From: an uncultured Oscillospiraceae bacterium
Lineage (GTDB): Bacteria; Bacillota; Clostridia; Oscillospirales; Oscillospiraceae
Length of the DNA stretch: 57,836 nt
Direction: 5' to 3'
Assembly: GCA_944387635.1 (NCBI GenBank)
Contig: CALXFT010000004.1
Coordinates: 1 to 57,836 of the forward strand
Positions 44,100 to 52,337 of this stretch are shown in pieces (position 1 is the stretch's first letter; every line of letters starts with the position of its first letter). Position numbers and translations under genes: made by a program. Below the pieces are notes generated by a model. It was not told the origin of the DNA and made no database searches. It saw nothing but the letters and a program-made list of their open reading frames with translations.

Positions 44100-45856
44100 G
44101 ACGCCGCCTCCAATAAGATCACCGCGCTGCCGCCGGGCAGGAGAAGGCCCTGGGCCTCCTGGCGTGAAAAGAGGCGCTTTCCCTCCGGCAGCGATACCGG
44201 GGAATCCCCCGCGTTCAGGCACACGGCGATCCGGGTGTCCTCCCCCTCCACATACCGGTCGACGCGGACATACCGGGGCCGCTGAGGAACGTGTTTCCAC
44301 GCCATGCACCCCCGGCGAAGCTGGGGATATTGCCTGCGCAGGCCGATCAGCCGGGAAACCGCCTGCCGCTGGGCTCTGCCTTCCTCCGTTTCCACCTGGT
44401 CCCACGGCATGGGCCGCCGGTTGCGGGGGTCGTCGCCGCCGGCCAGCGCAATCTCCGTGCCGTAATACAGGCACGCCGAGCCAGGCATTGTCAGCAGAAA
44501 CACCAGCTGCTGATAGAAAATGTCTTTGCTCCCGCAGCGGGTCAAGGCCCGCATTGTATCGTGGGTATCCAAAAAGTGGAACAGCACATCCCCAACCTGT
44601 CTCGGATACATGGTATAAATCCGGTTCATGGCATACATCAGTTCCCGGGAGGACTGACCGTCCAGGTAGAAGTTGTGCAGGCTTTCCAGGAATGGGTAAT
44701 TCATAACCGAATCGTATTCGTCGCCCTGAAGCCACTGGGCGCTGTCATGCCAGATCTCCCCCAGAAGAAAGATCTCCGGATTGATGGCTTTCAGTCCGCC
44801 ATGGAGCCGCTTTAAGAATTGGTGGGAGACCTCGTTTCCCACGTCAAAGCGGATGCCGTCAATTTGCCAGTCCCGCACCCAGTGGGCGCATCGCCGGAAA
44901 AAGTACTCCGCCACCTCCCGGTTGTTGGTGTTCAGCTTCGGCATCTGCGGAACAAAGGCGAAGCTGTAAAACCGGCCGTCCTCCGTATTGCTCTTGGTCT
45001 CCGGCAGAGGCCACTGCTTTACGAAAAACCAGTCCCAGAAGGGCGAATCCGGCCCCTTTTCCAGCACATCCAGCCATGGGCCGAACCGGACGCCGCAGTG
45101 GTTGAACACGGCGTCCAGCATGACCCGGATTCCCAGGCTGTGGGCCGTCCGCACCAACTGCACCAGCTCTTCCTCGGTACCCAGATCCGGGTCGATCCGG
45201 TCGTAAGAGATGGTATCGTATTTGTGATTGGAATCCGACAAAAAAACAGGGGTCAGATAAATGCCATTGATCCCCAGATCCCGAAGATAGGGCAGTTTCT
45301 CCTGAATGCCCCGCAAATCGCCGCCGTAAAAGTCCCCGTGGGTCATATCCTCCCACGCGTTCCATGGTTTCAGCGGGAACCGCCGTGGCCCTTCGTCCCC
45401 TTTGCGGAACCGGTCGGGCATGATCTGATACCATACCGTATCCCCTGCCCACGCCGGCGGCCGGATCACGTCTGCCGGATTCAGCCAGGGGAATTTGAAG
45501 TACTGCCGCAGACGGCCGGGTTTGTCCGCCTGTTCCCTGGTGTAGAACCCATCCTCAAACAGCAGCATGGTCTCCTCACGGGCCTGGATGCAGAAGTAAT
45601 ACTGCTCCCGCTTGAATTTCGGGCGCAGGCGGATGGACCAGAGGAAATTGTGGGCCAGCTCCCACCGGAGCGTCATGGCCTCCGGACGGCCCTCCCAGGG
45701 CCGATACCCCATGCAGCCCCCGGCGTAGGGATCTTCATGGATCAGGAAGACCGCCGTAACGTCTTTTCCCGTCCGCAGATTGACAACAATCTCATTTTCA
45801 TCCAGCGCGTAGCAGCCGGTATAGCCACAACGGTGCGCGATGGCGCTCAATTCCAT
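44090..45856 (-). CDS. Neopullulanase/cyclomaltodextrinase-like GH13 alpha-glucanase
   Basis: 588 residues. The N-terminal CBM34-like beta domain occupies about 1-130; the (beta/alpha)8 barrel has DAVFNHCG, catalytic Asp in DGIRFDVGNE, catalytic Glu in LLGEIWHD and Asp in LDTHDT, followed by a C-terminal beta domain. No signal peptide is seen, so it is cytoplasmic, acting on short maltodextrins taken up by the cell. ATG 45856 follows AAGGAGG. It is divergent from an AraC regulator, with overlapping promoters. Confidence 0.9.
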   Translation of the reverse strand: MELSAIAHRCGYTGCYALDENEIVVNLRTGKDVTAVFLIHEDPYAGGCMGYRPWEGRPEAMTLRWELAHNFLWSIRLRPKFKREQYYFCIQAREETMLLFEDGFYTREQADKPGRLRQYFKFPWLNPADVIRPPAWAGDTVWYQIMPDRFRKGDEGPRRFPLKPWNAWEDMTHGDFYGGDLRGIQEKLPYLRDLGINGIYLTPVFLSDSNHKYDTISYDRIDPDLGTEEELVQLVRTAHSLGIRVMLDAVFNHCGVRFGPWLDVLEKGPDSPFWDWFFVKQWPLPETKSNTEDGRFYSFAFVPQMPKLNTNNREVAEYFFRRCAHWVRDWQIDGIRFDVGNEVSHQFLKRLHGGLKAINPEIFLLGEIWHDSAQWLQGDEYDSVMNYPFLESLHNFYLDGQSSRELMYAMNRIYTMYPRQVGDVLFHFLDTHDTMRALTRCGSKDIFYQQLVFLLTMPGSACLYYGTEIALAGGDDPRNRRPMPWDQVETEEGRAQRQAVSRLIGLRRQYPQLRRGCMAWKHVPQRPRYVRVDRYVEGEDTRIAVCLNAGDSPVSLPEGKRLFSRQEAQGLLLPGGSAVILLEAASWK

Positions 45857-45873
45857 ATCATCGCCTCCTTCTT

Positions 45874-45902
45874 TTGCATTATACGATTTTCTGTGATATA
45901 AT
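45874..45902 (+). promoter_or_regulatory. Promoter of the AraC-type regulator, overlapping the amylase promoter
   Basis: Plus strand TTGCAT (45874-45879), 17 bases, TATAAT (45897-45902). The amylase -10 (minus strand TATAAT, 45878-45883) lies across this -35, so the two promoters share DNA and probably compete. The 100-base gap 45857-45956 holds nothing else. Confidence 0.7.
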
Positions 45903-45956
45903 TCCAGAAAGAAAACCGGCTTATATTAACACAAACCGATGATAGGAGGAAATCCC

Positions 45957-46877
45957 ATGGGCGGCATTCACGAAAACAAGCTCCACGGACAGGCCACCTT
46001 CCCTTACATGGTCTACCGGGGGAAGCTCCCGGAATACATCCGCTCCTATCCCCTGCACTGGCATGAGGAAATGGAACTGGTCGCAGTCATGCAGGGGCAA
46101 GGGTACGTGATGGTCCAGGCGGAGTGTTACGAGGCCCGGCAAGGGGATATTTTTGTAATCCCGCCGCAAATGCTCCACGGCTTCGCCCAACAGCAGGAGA
46201 TGGAAATGGAATACTATAATATTCTCTTCCGGCTGACCATGCTGGAACGGGAGGGAGAGGAAACCCTGCGGCCCCTCTATGATCCCGGCTTCCCGGTGCC
46301 TGCGGTTCTTCGGCGGGGAACAGAGCTGAACCGGCTATTGTCCGGCCACATCTCCTCCCTGATCGAAAGCCGCAAGCAGAAAGAGGGCCTGAACACCCTG
46401 ATGATCCGTTCCCATCTGCTGGCCATTCTCTACCATCTGCTGTCCTCCGTAGACGCGGAGACAATCCAGGCCCCTAAGATCCGTTACGACAGCCTGAAGC
46501 CCGTTCTGACATACCTGCAGGATCACTACAGCCGAGAGATCACCGTCGGCCGGGCCGCCGCCCTCTGCGGCTATTCCGAAAGCTATTTTATGAAGCTGTT
46601 TCGGGAACTCACCGGCGTCAGTTTTGTCCAATATGTAAAACGCTTTCGTCTGGAACGGGCGCAGGCGCTTCTGCGGGGCGGCTGCCGGGTCACCGAGGCT
46701 GCCGAGCAGACCGGTTTTCACAACCTCTCCTACTTCACTCGGGCGTTCCGGTCCCAATACGGTCAGACCCCGTCCCAATACCGAAGCGCGTTCCTGCTCA
46801 CCGGTCCGGGAAATGACAGTCCGCCGCAGCCCGGGCTTTTTCATGACGCAAAAGCCGAAATACCCCAAACGGAGTGA
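45957..46877 (+). CDS. AraC-family transcriptional regulator with cupin sensor
   Basis: 306 residues. Residues 1-130 have a cupin-like fold (YPLHWHEEMELVAVMQGQGY, EARQGDIFVIPPQMLHGF); residues 195-300 are the two HTH motifs (ITVGRAAALCGYSESYFMKL, VTEAAEQTGFHNLSYFTRAF). ATG 45957 has AGGAGG; the six-codon upstream extension overlaps that site. By position it most likely activates the divergent amylase-kinase operon in response to a sugar. Confidence 0.88.
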   Translation: MGGIHENKLHGQATFPYMVYRGKLPEYIRSYPLHWHEEMELVAVMQGQGYVMVQAECYEARQGDIFVIPPQMLHGFAQQQEMEMEYYNILFRLTMLEREGEETLRPLYDPGFPVPAVLRRGTELNRLLSGHISSLIESRKQKEGLNTLMIRSHLLAILYHLLSSVDAETIQAPKIRYDSLKPVLTYLQDHYSREITVGRAAALCGYSESYFMKLFRELTGVSFVQYVKRFRLERAQALLRGGCRVTEAAEQTGFHNLSYFTRAFRSQYGQTPSQYRSAFLLTGPGNDSPPQPGLFHDAKAEIPQTE

Positions 46878-46981
46878 ACAAGACCATCGCCGCGCCGCCC
46901 TTTTCCTTCCCAATCCGCTTAAGAATCGGAAAAGGTTGCGGTTTTTGCGCCTCTGCGCGGCGAAGAATGTCGCATCCAGGC

Positions 46982-47011
46982 TTGTGCTTCCATAGACCAA
47001 TCGTGTATAAT
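46982..47011 (+). promoter_or_regulatory. Promoter of the Na/Pi cotransporter gene
   Basis: TTGTGC (46982-46987), 18 bases, TATAAT (47006-47011). Upstream, CCTTTTCC and GGAAAAGG (about 46899-46935) form a hairpin that may end the AraC transcript. Confidence 0.6.
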
Positions 47012-47055
47012 AAAGAACATCGCGATCACACAAATCATAATGGAGGTATTTTGCG

Positions 47056-48888
47056 ATGAACCTTTTACCGATGGATATTGCCACCGCCCTGGTGACGCTC
47101 TTCGGCGGCCTTGCGATGTTCCTGTATGGTATTGATCTTATGGGCGACGGCTTGAAAAACAGCTCCGCCGCCACTCTGAAACGGGTCCTGGAGAAGGTCA
47201 CGGGAAATGTGGTCATGGGTGTGCTCACCGGCACCCTGGTCACGGCCATCATCCAGAGCTCCTCGGCCACCATCGTGCTGACCGTGGCCCTGGTCAGCGC
47301 CGGGGTCCTGACCCTGAAGCAGGCGGTATCCATCGCCATGGGCGCCAACATCGGCACCACCGTAACCGCCCAGATCATCCGCCTGGGCGCCATTGACGCC
47401 GGCAGCAACTGGCTGCTGTGGCTCTTTGACACCGACACTCTGGCCCCTGTGGCCCTGGTAATCGGCATCATCCTGGTCATGTTCGTCAAGACCCGCTCCG
47501 CCAAGTCCGTGGGCGATATCTTCATCGGCTTCGGCATCCTGTTCATCGGTCTGAACCTGATGACCAGCGGCGTAGAGCCTCTGATCGGCACCAGCGTCTT
47601 CGAGGCCTTCCTGGGCTGGCTTACCAATCCCATCTTCGGCATTCTGTTCGGCCTTGGTCTGACCATGATCGTGCAGAGCTCCTCCGCCACCGTGGGCATG
47701 CTGCAGACCGTGGCCCAGTCCACAGCCACGGCAGGGGTGGGCTCCACCATCACCTTCGCCATGGCCTACCCTGTGATTATGGGCATCAACCTGGGTACCT
47801 GCGTGACCACCGCCATGGTCTGCTCCATCGGCAATGAGAACAAGGACTCCCGCCGGGTGGGCGTGACGGACATTGCCTGCAACGCCATCGGCGCGGTGCT
47901 GTTCATGGTGGTCATGGGCATCATGCAGGCCAACAACGTCTGGGGCGAGGAATTCTGGCAGCGCAGCGCCGACAGCGGCATCATCGCCAATTTTCAGACC
48001 GCCTTCAACCTGCTCTCCGCCGTGGTTCTGATCCCCTTTACCGATCAGCTGGTAAAGCTGTCCATGTGGGTCATCAAGGACGACGAGGAGGAGCCCTCCC
48101 GCCACCCCGAACTCCACACCCTGGATAAGAAGCTGTACATCTCCCCCGTCATGGCCGTCAGCGAAGCCACCCGGGCCGTGTCCGCCATGGGCGCCATTGC
48201 CAAGGAGAACTTCTCCCGGGGCTGCAAGCAGCTGCTGGACTACAAGGAGTCCGAAGTCCCCCGGATTCAGGAGGACGAGGACGCTCTGGACCAGTTCGCC
48301 GACGCTTCGGACCACTTCCTCATCGGCCTGAGCAAGGTCACGGAGCAGCCCGATGAAGACCGTCAGGTGGATCTGCTGATGCAGTCCGTACCCAACTTCG
48401 AGCGCATCGGCGACTATGCCACCAACCTGGTGGAGCTGGGCCAGCGGCTGAAGGAAGAGGGCTGCGCCTTCTCCGAGGAAGCCCGCAAAGAGCTGCAGCT
48501 CATCTGCTCTGCGGTCAAGGAGATCCTGGATCTGACGGTGGATGCCTTCTCCCGCAACGACAGCGAAGCCGCCAAGGCCATTGAGCCCCTGGAGGAGACC
48601 ATCGACGACATGGTGCTGCTGCTCCGCAACCGCCACACCAAGCGGCTCAAGAGCGGCGTGTGCTCCATCGGCACGGGACTTGTGTTCATTGAGGCTCTGA
48701 CCTACCTGGAGCGCGCCGCCGACCAGTGCTCCTCCATCGCCCTGATGATGATGGCCCGGGACAACGAGGCCATTCTGCAGAACCACCACGACTACCTGCG
48801 GCAGATCCACGCCAGTGAAGACGACGCTTACCTGGCGGAGAAGGACCGCCGCCGCGCCCAATACATCCAGCCGCTAATGGAAAACTGA
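47056..48888 (+). CDS. Na/Pi cotransporter family protein with PhoU-like domain
   Basis: 610 residues. Two inverted membrane repeats each carry the QSSSAT signature (QSSSATIVLTVALVSAG and QSSSATVGMLQTVAQS) of NptA/SLC34-type sodium-phosphate carriers. Residues from about 355 form a soluble PhoU-like helical domain (ADASDHFLIGLSKV, YLERAADQCSSIALMM). It probably moves phosphate with sodium, in which direction is unclear. AGGAGGT-like site GGAGG precedes ATG 47056. Confidence 0.9.
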   Translation: MNLLPMDIATALVTLFGGLAMFLYGIDLMGDGLKNSSAATLKRVLEKVTGNVVMGVLTGTLVTAIIQSSSATIVLTVALVSAGVLTLKQAVSIAMGANIGTTVTAQIIRLGAIDAGSNWLLWLFDTDTLAPVALVIGIILVMFVKTRSAKSVGDIFIGFGILFIGLNLMTSGVEPLIGTSVFEAFLGWLTNPIFGILFGLGLTMIVQSSSATVGMLQTVAQSTATAGVGSTITFAMAYPVIMGINLGTCVTTAMVCSIGNENKDSRRVGVTDIACNAIGAVLFMVVMGIMQANNVWGEEFWQRSADSGIIANFQTAFNLLSAVVLIPFTDQLVKLSMWVIKDDEEEPSRHPELHTLDKKLYISPVMAVSEATRAVSAMGAIAKENFSRGCKQLLDYKESEVPRIQEDEDALDQFADASDHFLIGLSKVTEQPDEDRQVDLLMQSVPNFERIGDYATNLVELGQRLKEEGCAFSEEARKELQLICSAVKEILDLTVDAFSRNDSEAAKAIEPLEETIDDMVLLLRNRHTKRLKSGVCSIGTGLVFIEALTYLERAADQCSSIALMMMARDNEAILQNHHDYLRQIHASEDDAYLAEKDRRRAQYIQPLMEN

Positions 48889-48917
48889 GCGCCATTTTAC
48901 GCCTTGCTTTTCTGAGC

Positions 48918-48955
48918 AAACCGCCCGCGTCTTTTCAGGAAGACCCGGGCGGTTT
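48918..48955 (+). terminator. Hairpin after the Na/Pi cotransporter
   Basis: AAACCGCCCG...GTCTT pairs with AAGAC...GGGCGGTTT around a TTCAGG loop, with one bulge on each side. The U-run is weak. It lies between two converging genes. Confidence 0.6.
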
Positions 48956-48983
48956 CGTATTATTAAGAGAAAAAGCAGCGGGG

Positions 48984-49916
48984 TCACGGCTCCCGTTCTG
49001 CCAGGAACCGCTCTGCCATGTGTGCCGCCACGGCGCCGTCGGACGCGGCGGTGATCACCTGGCGAAGGGGCTTGGTCCGCACATCTCCCACGGCGTAGAC
49101 TCCGGGAACGCTGGTCTGGGTGGTCTCCCCGGCCAGGATATATCCCTGTTCGTCCAGCTCCAGCCGCCCCCGGACCAGCTCCGTGGCGGGCTGCCTGCCC
49201 ACGCTGATGAACAGGCCGTCGCAGGGCTCCACAGCTTCCGCTCCCGTATGAACGTCTTTCACACGGATTCCGGTAAGTCTGCCGTCCTGGAGCAGTTCCG
49301 TGACTACACTGTTCCAGCGCGGCTCCACATTCGGCGCCTGGGCCAGAGCCCCGTGGTAGATCTTCGTGGCCCGCAGGGTGTCCCGGCGGTGGATGAGGAT
49401 CACCTTCTTCGCTATACGGCTCAGAACCAGGGCGTCCGCTGCCGCGGAGTTGCCGCCGCCCACCACCGCCACGGTCTTTCCCCGGTAGGCCATGCCGTCG
49501 CAGGCGGCGCAGTAGGCCACCCCGCGGCCCACAAGGCCTTCCTCTCCCTCCAGACCCAGCGGCCGGGGATTCGCGCCTGTGGCCAGAATCACGGTCCTGG
49601 CGAAAAAGGTCCCTTCGCTGGTCTCCACCACTCTGGGCCAGGCGTTCAGATCCAGGCTTGTTACCTCGGCATAGGCGGTCCCGGCGCCAAACCGTTCCGC
49701 CTGCCGCTGCATCTTCTGCCCCAGCGCAAAGCCGTCGATCCCCGCTTCAAAGCCCGGATAGTTCTCCACCTGCTCCGTCAGGGCCATCTGCCCGCCGGCG
49801 GACAGCTTTTCCAGAACCATGGTCTTCAGGCCCGCTCTGGCGGCGTACAAGGCGGCGGTGTATCCCCCAGGGCCGCCGCCGATGATGACCAGGTCATAGA
49901 TACGGTCCTCTGCCAT
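48984..49916 (-). CDS. trxB: Thioredoxin reductase
   Basis: 310 residues, FAD flavoprotein. FAD site IGGGPGGYTAALYAARAGLKT, redox-active CxxC in YCAACDG (commonly CATC), NADPH motif VGGGNSAAADALVLSRIAKK with HRRD, and C-terminal GVYAVGDVR. It reduces thioredoxin from NADPH or ferredoxin-type donors. It follows trxA by 12 bases. Confidence 0.93.
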   Translation of the reverse strand: MAEDRIYDLVIIGGGPGGYTAALYAARAGLKTMVLEKLSAGGQMALTEQVENYPGFEAGIDGFALGQKMQRQAERFGAGTAYAEVTSLDLNAWPRVVETSEGTFFARTVILATGANPRPLGLEGEEGLVGRGVAYCAACDGMAYRGKTVAVVGGGNSAAADALVLSRIAKKVILIHRRDTLRATKIYHGALAQAPNVEPRWNSVVTELLQDGRLTGIRVKDVHTGAEAVEPCDGLFISVGRQPATELVRGRLELDEQGYILAGETTQTSVPGVYAVGDVRTKPLRQVITAASDGAVAAHMAERFLAEREP

Positions 49917-49928
49917 GATCTTCCCTCC

Positions 49929-50252
49929 TTATCCTTCCAGGTTCCGGCGAAGAAACTGCTCAATGGCCGCCTTGGAGCCCGGCGCCACTACAGAGCCCAG
50001 GACCTTCCCATCCCGGTAGAGCACCAGGGTGGGGATCACGTCGATCCGCTGGCCTTCGGCTAAAGCGGGTTCTTCGTCGATGTTGACCTTGGCCACGGTC
50101 ACGGTATCCGACCAGCTCTGGGCGATCTGCTCGTAGGCCGGTCCGATCCGGCGGCAGTAGCCGCACCATGGAGCCCAGAAGTCCACCAAAACGGTCTTTC
50201 CGCCGCCCACCATCTGTTCAAACTGTTCTTTATTCATGTTCAACGCTGCCAT
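49929..50252 (-). CDS. trxA: Thioredoxin
   Basis: 107 residues. VLVDFWAPWCGYCRRIGP has the active site as WCGYC where WCGPC is usual; the Tyr may change its redox potential or partners. The cis-Pro loop VIPTLVLYRDG is intact. ATG 50252 follows AAAGGAG. It is read with trxB. Confidence 0.93.
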   Translation of the reverse strand: MAALNMNKEQFEQMVGGGKTVLVDFWAPWCGYCRRIGPAYEQIAQSWSDTVTVAKVNIDEEPALAEGQRIDVIPTLVLYRDGKVLGSVVAPGSKAAIEQFLRRNLEG

Positions 50253-50282
50253 ACTGCCAGCTCCTTTCCTTTGTTTGTCCTT

Positions 50283-50288
50283 AGTATA
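50283..50288 (-). promoter_or_regulatory. -10 element of trxAB
   Basis: Minus strand TATACT with a poor -35; transcription would start near 50276. An activator site is expected, and the palindrome at 50310-50324 is centred 41 bases upstream of that start. Confidence 0.5.
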
Positions 50289-50309
50289 CCCAACGGCGGC
50301 CTGTCTTTC

Positions 50310-50324
50310 TGTGATCAGATCACA
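50310..50324. promoter_or_regulatory. Perfect TGTGATC-A-GATCACA palindrome, CRP/FNR-type operator
   Basis: A perfect 15-base palindrome like CRP/FNR-family sites. Its centre is 41 bases before the predicted trxA start and 61 bases before the divergent small RNA's predicted start, the two spacings at which such activators classically work. The regulator is not in the window. Confidence 0.6.
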
Positions 50325-50342
50325 TTTCCGGCAGGGGAAGAT

Positions 50343-50371
50343 TGACTTTCGATCCGCTGCATTTTATAATG
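50343..50371 (+). promoter_or_regulatory. Strong promoter of a small RNA unit
   Basis: TTGACT (50343-50348), 17 bases, TATAAT (50366-50371), one of the best promoters in the window, pointing away from trxA and toward no gene. Confidence 0.75.
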
Positions 50372-50377
50372 GTGACA

Positions 50378-50484
50378 GTTTCATTGCAGACAGGCGGAAA
50401 AATCCGTGACAGAAGTTGCAGCGGCCCTGTGCTCAGCAGCAGATACAAAAATCCCAGCTTGGATAACCAAGTTGGGATTTTTTG
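50378..50484 (+). ncRNA. Candidate small RNA, about 105 nt
   Basis: Bounded by the promoter at 50343-50371 and the strong terminator at 50446-50484, in a gap between two minus-strand genes. The stretch carries no ribosome-site-plus-ORF of note; a GTG frame at 50406 runs into the terminator stem. The 283-base gap 50253-50535 is otherwise explained by this unit. Function unknown. Confidence 0.55.
50446..50484. terminator. Bidirectional terminator
   Basis: CAAAAATCCCAGCTTGG and CCAAGTTGGGATTTTTTG pair with one G-U around ATAA. It can end both the plus-strand small RNA and the minus-strand FmdE operon, whose stop is at 50536. Confidence 0.85.
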
Positions 50485-50535
50485 AACCCTTTCTGTATGG
50501 ACTCCGGGGCCGCCTGCTTTCTCGCCTGAGCGCGG

Positions 50536-51069
50536 CTATACCCGGAAGCGGTCGTAGTCGGCGCAGCAGTCCAGACACAGCTTCTTTCCGCCGGCCAGGC
50601 GAATCCAGTTGGCTCCCGTGGTCTCGCCGCAGCAGTCGCAGACGTAGGAGTCAAAGAGTCTGGCCGTCTCCGGCAGGGAGATGACCGTGGGCTTCACGTC
50701 AAACATCTGTGCCGGCTCGCAGCTCTGATAGTAAGCAAAGGACTCCTGCCGGGTCATGGGGCCGGGATTGGGCTTCAGCACCAGCCGCACGGACTTGCCG
50801 GTCTTCCGGTTGTAGAAGGAGAAGGCCTGCTTGCCCCGCATGTGAAACAGCAGATTCCCCTTTCCCACGGTGCAGCCCAGGATCACCTGAATGGCGTCCA
50901 CCCCGCAGGCGTCGTTTTCACTGACGCAGACCACCTGCTCATCCTGGGAGAAGGACAGCTCCAGCAGCTCCACGGCGTACAGGACCGCCTTATATCCGAT
51001 GGTCAGGCCGCCGCAGACGTGGCCGTGGAAGGCCACGCATTTTTCCCACAATGCCTTGTTCTCATCCAT
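50536..51069 (-). CDS. FmdE-family protein
   Basis: 177 residues. CVAFHGHVCGGLTIGYKAV carries the HGHxC core of the FmdE domain (named for formylmethanofuran dehydrogenase subunit E) with CVSENDACGVDAIQVILGCT as its second half; a Cys4 zinc-ribbon-like tail follows (CDCCGETT...CLDCC). In clostridia such proteins accompany metal/heme-type ABC uptake genes and may hand over a metal. ATG 51069 follows GGAGGAAAG. The preceding ABC genes are broken. Confidence 0.85.
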   Translation of the reverse strand: MDENKALWEKCVAFHGHVCGGLTIGYKAVLYAVELLELSFSQDEQVVCVSENDACGVDAIQVILGCTVGKGNLLFHMRGKQAFSFYNRKTGKSVRLVLKPNPGPMTRQESFAYYQSCEPAQMFDVKPTVISLPETARLFDSYVCDCCGETTGANWIRLAGGKKLCLDCCADYDRFRV

Positions 51070-51083
51070 GTTTCTTTCCTCCC

Positions 51084-51887
51084 TTATTGACTGTCCCAGT
51101 CCATGGTCACAACGGTGGTGGTGATGGTCTCCCGGACCGTCCCATTTTCTGCCAGACCGGCCAGATAACGCATCAGGATATCCGCCTCCTCCGGCGTGAT
51201 CTCCCGGCGCAGCTTTGCCCGCTGGAGCACCCACCGGAATTGCTTTTCCAGAGGCTTTTCCGCGATCCATGTCTCCTTGTGGTAAGCGATGTTGGGTTCC
51301 AGTCCATGCTGCCACAGGTAGGCAAAGGCCCAGGCCACGGTGTTGTCCCGCTCCTGGGGCGCGGGATAAATGCCGATCCGCTCCAGCGCGGCGTTCAGCA
51401 CCGCGTCCCACCGGCGGGTGTTGACCTGGAAAAAGCAGGTCTTTCCCGCGCAGCGGACCATTTTGTCAAAGGTATCGTAGTCGCTGACCGCTGGGGTGTG
51501 GTGGGCAAAGACCACGTCAAAGGCCCCCTCCCAGCCCAGCCGGGCCGGATCGGCCCTGTGCCAGTCCAGGCAGGTGAAGGACACATTGTCCAATCCCATG
51601 GAGGCCGCCCGCTCCGACGCCCCGCGGATCATCTTTTCCGACAGGTCGCATCCAAGGCCCTGCCCGATGTACGGCGCCAGGGCCAGGGTATAGGCACCCG
51701 CGCCGCAGCCAATGTCCAGCACCCGGGCATCCTTGTTAAGGCACCCGCGCCGCAGCATCCGCTGTAAGAATTCGTCCCGCTGCGGATCGGGAAGGGGCCT
51801 TTGGACGTAGTCCTCCGCCGCGTCGTCCCACATTTTCCGATGCACGTCGGCCCGGAAGTCCGATTTCCAGAATTCTCTCAGTTCCAT
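51084..51887 (-). CDS. Class I SAM-dependent methyltransferase
   Basis: 267 residues. ARVLDIGCGAGAYTLALAPY is the SAM motif I, GCDLSEKMIRGASERA motif II, FDVVFAHHTPAVSDYDTF follows. The remainder is a helical C-terminal region of unknown target. It lies between the FmdE gene and the ABC remnant and is often found with FmdE and ABC importers in clostridia. Substrate unknown. Confidence 0.85.
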   Translation of the reverse strand: MELREFWKSDFRADVHRKMWDDAAEDYVQRPLPDPQRDEFLQRMLRRGCLNKDARVLDIGCGAGAYTLALAPYIGQGLGCDLSEKMIRGASERAASMGLDNVSFTCLDWHRADPARLGWEGAFDVVFAHHTPAVSDYDTFDKMVRCAGKTCFFQVNTRRWDAVLNAALERIGIYPAPQERDNTVAWAFAYLWQHGLEPNIAYHKETWIAEKPLEKQFRWVLQRAKLRREITPEEADILMRYLAGLAENGTVRETITTTVVTMDWDSQ

Positions 51888-51890
51888 AGT

Positions 51891-52337
51891 TCAATCCTCC
51901 ACCAGGACCACATGATGGTCCCCCACCCGCGCCACCCGGGCTCGGACCCCGTAGACATCCCAAAACGCCTGTTCGTCCAGGATCTCATGGCCGCCCTCCC
52001 GGTACACCTCGCCCTGACGCAAAAGCAGAAATTTGTCGCAGAACTTCAGGGCCAGGGACAAGTCGTGAATCACCATAACGGCGCTGAGGCCGTCCTGACG
52101 GCACAGCTCCCCCACGATCCGCAGGACCTGATGCTGGTTGCGGATATCCAGGGAGCTGGTGGGCTCGTCCAAAAGCAATATCTTCGGCTGCTGCGCCAGA
52201 GCCCGGGCGATCATCACCTTCTGCCGCTCGCCGCCGGAGAGCTGGTCCAGGAACCGGCCACGCATAGGCTCCAGGCCCAGCCGGTTCATGGCCCGGTGGA
52301 CCATGTCGTGGTCGGCCTGGGTGAAGCCCCATTTCAT
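51891..52337 (-). pseudogene. ABC-transporter ATPase remnant, C-terminal half (FecE-like)
   Basis: 148 residues from ATG 52337. It has the ABC signature LSGGERQKVMIARALAQ, Walker B ILLLDEPTSSLD and H-loop VIHDLSLALKF, but no Walker A: the first half is gone. The upstream frame reads PYMKWGF, matching how such ATPases continue from their missing middle part. The ATG has no ribosome site and overlaps the stop of the substrate-binding fragment, so it is a deletion product rather than a working gene. Confidence 0.8.

Noticed and set aside
43539-44735. A longer 398-residue version of the kinase-like protein
   Set aside because: The first 210 codons lie in a frame shifted inside the amylase gene and read as low-complexity Pro/Gly/Arg; the kinase fold starts at 44099.
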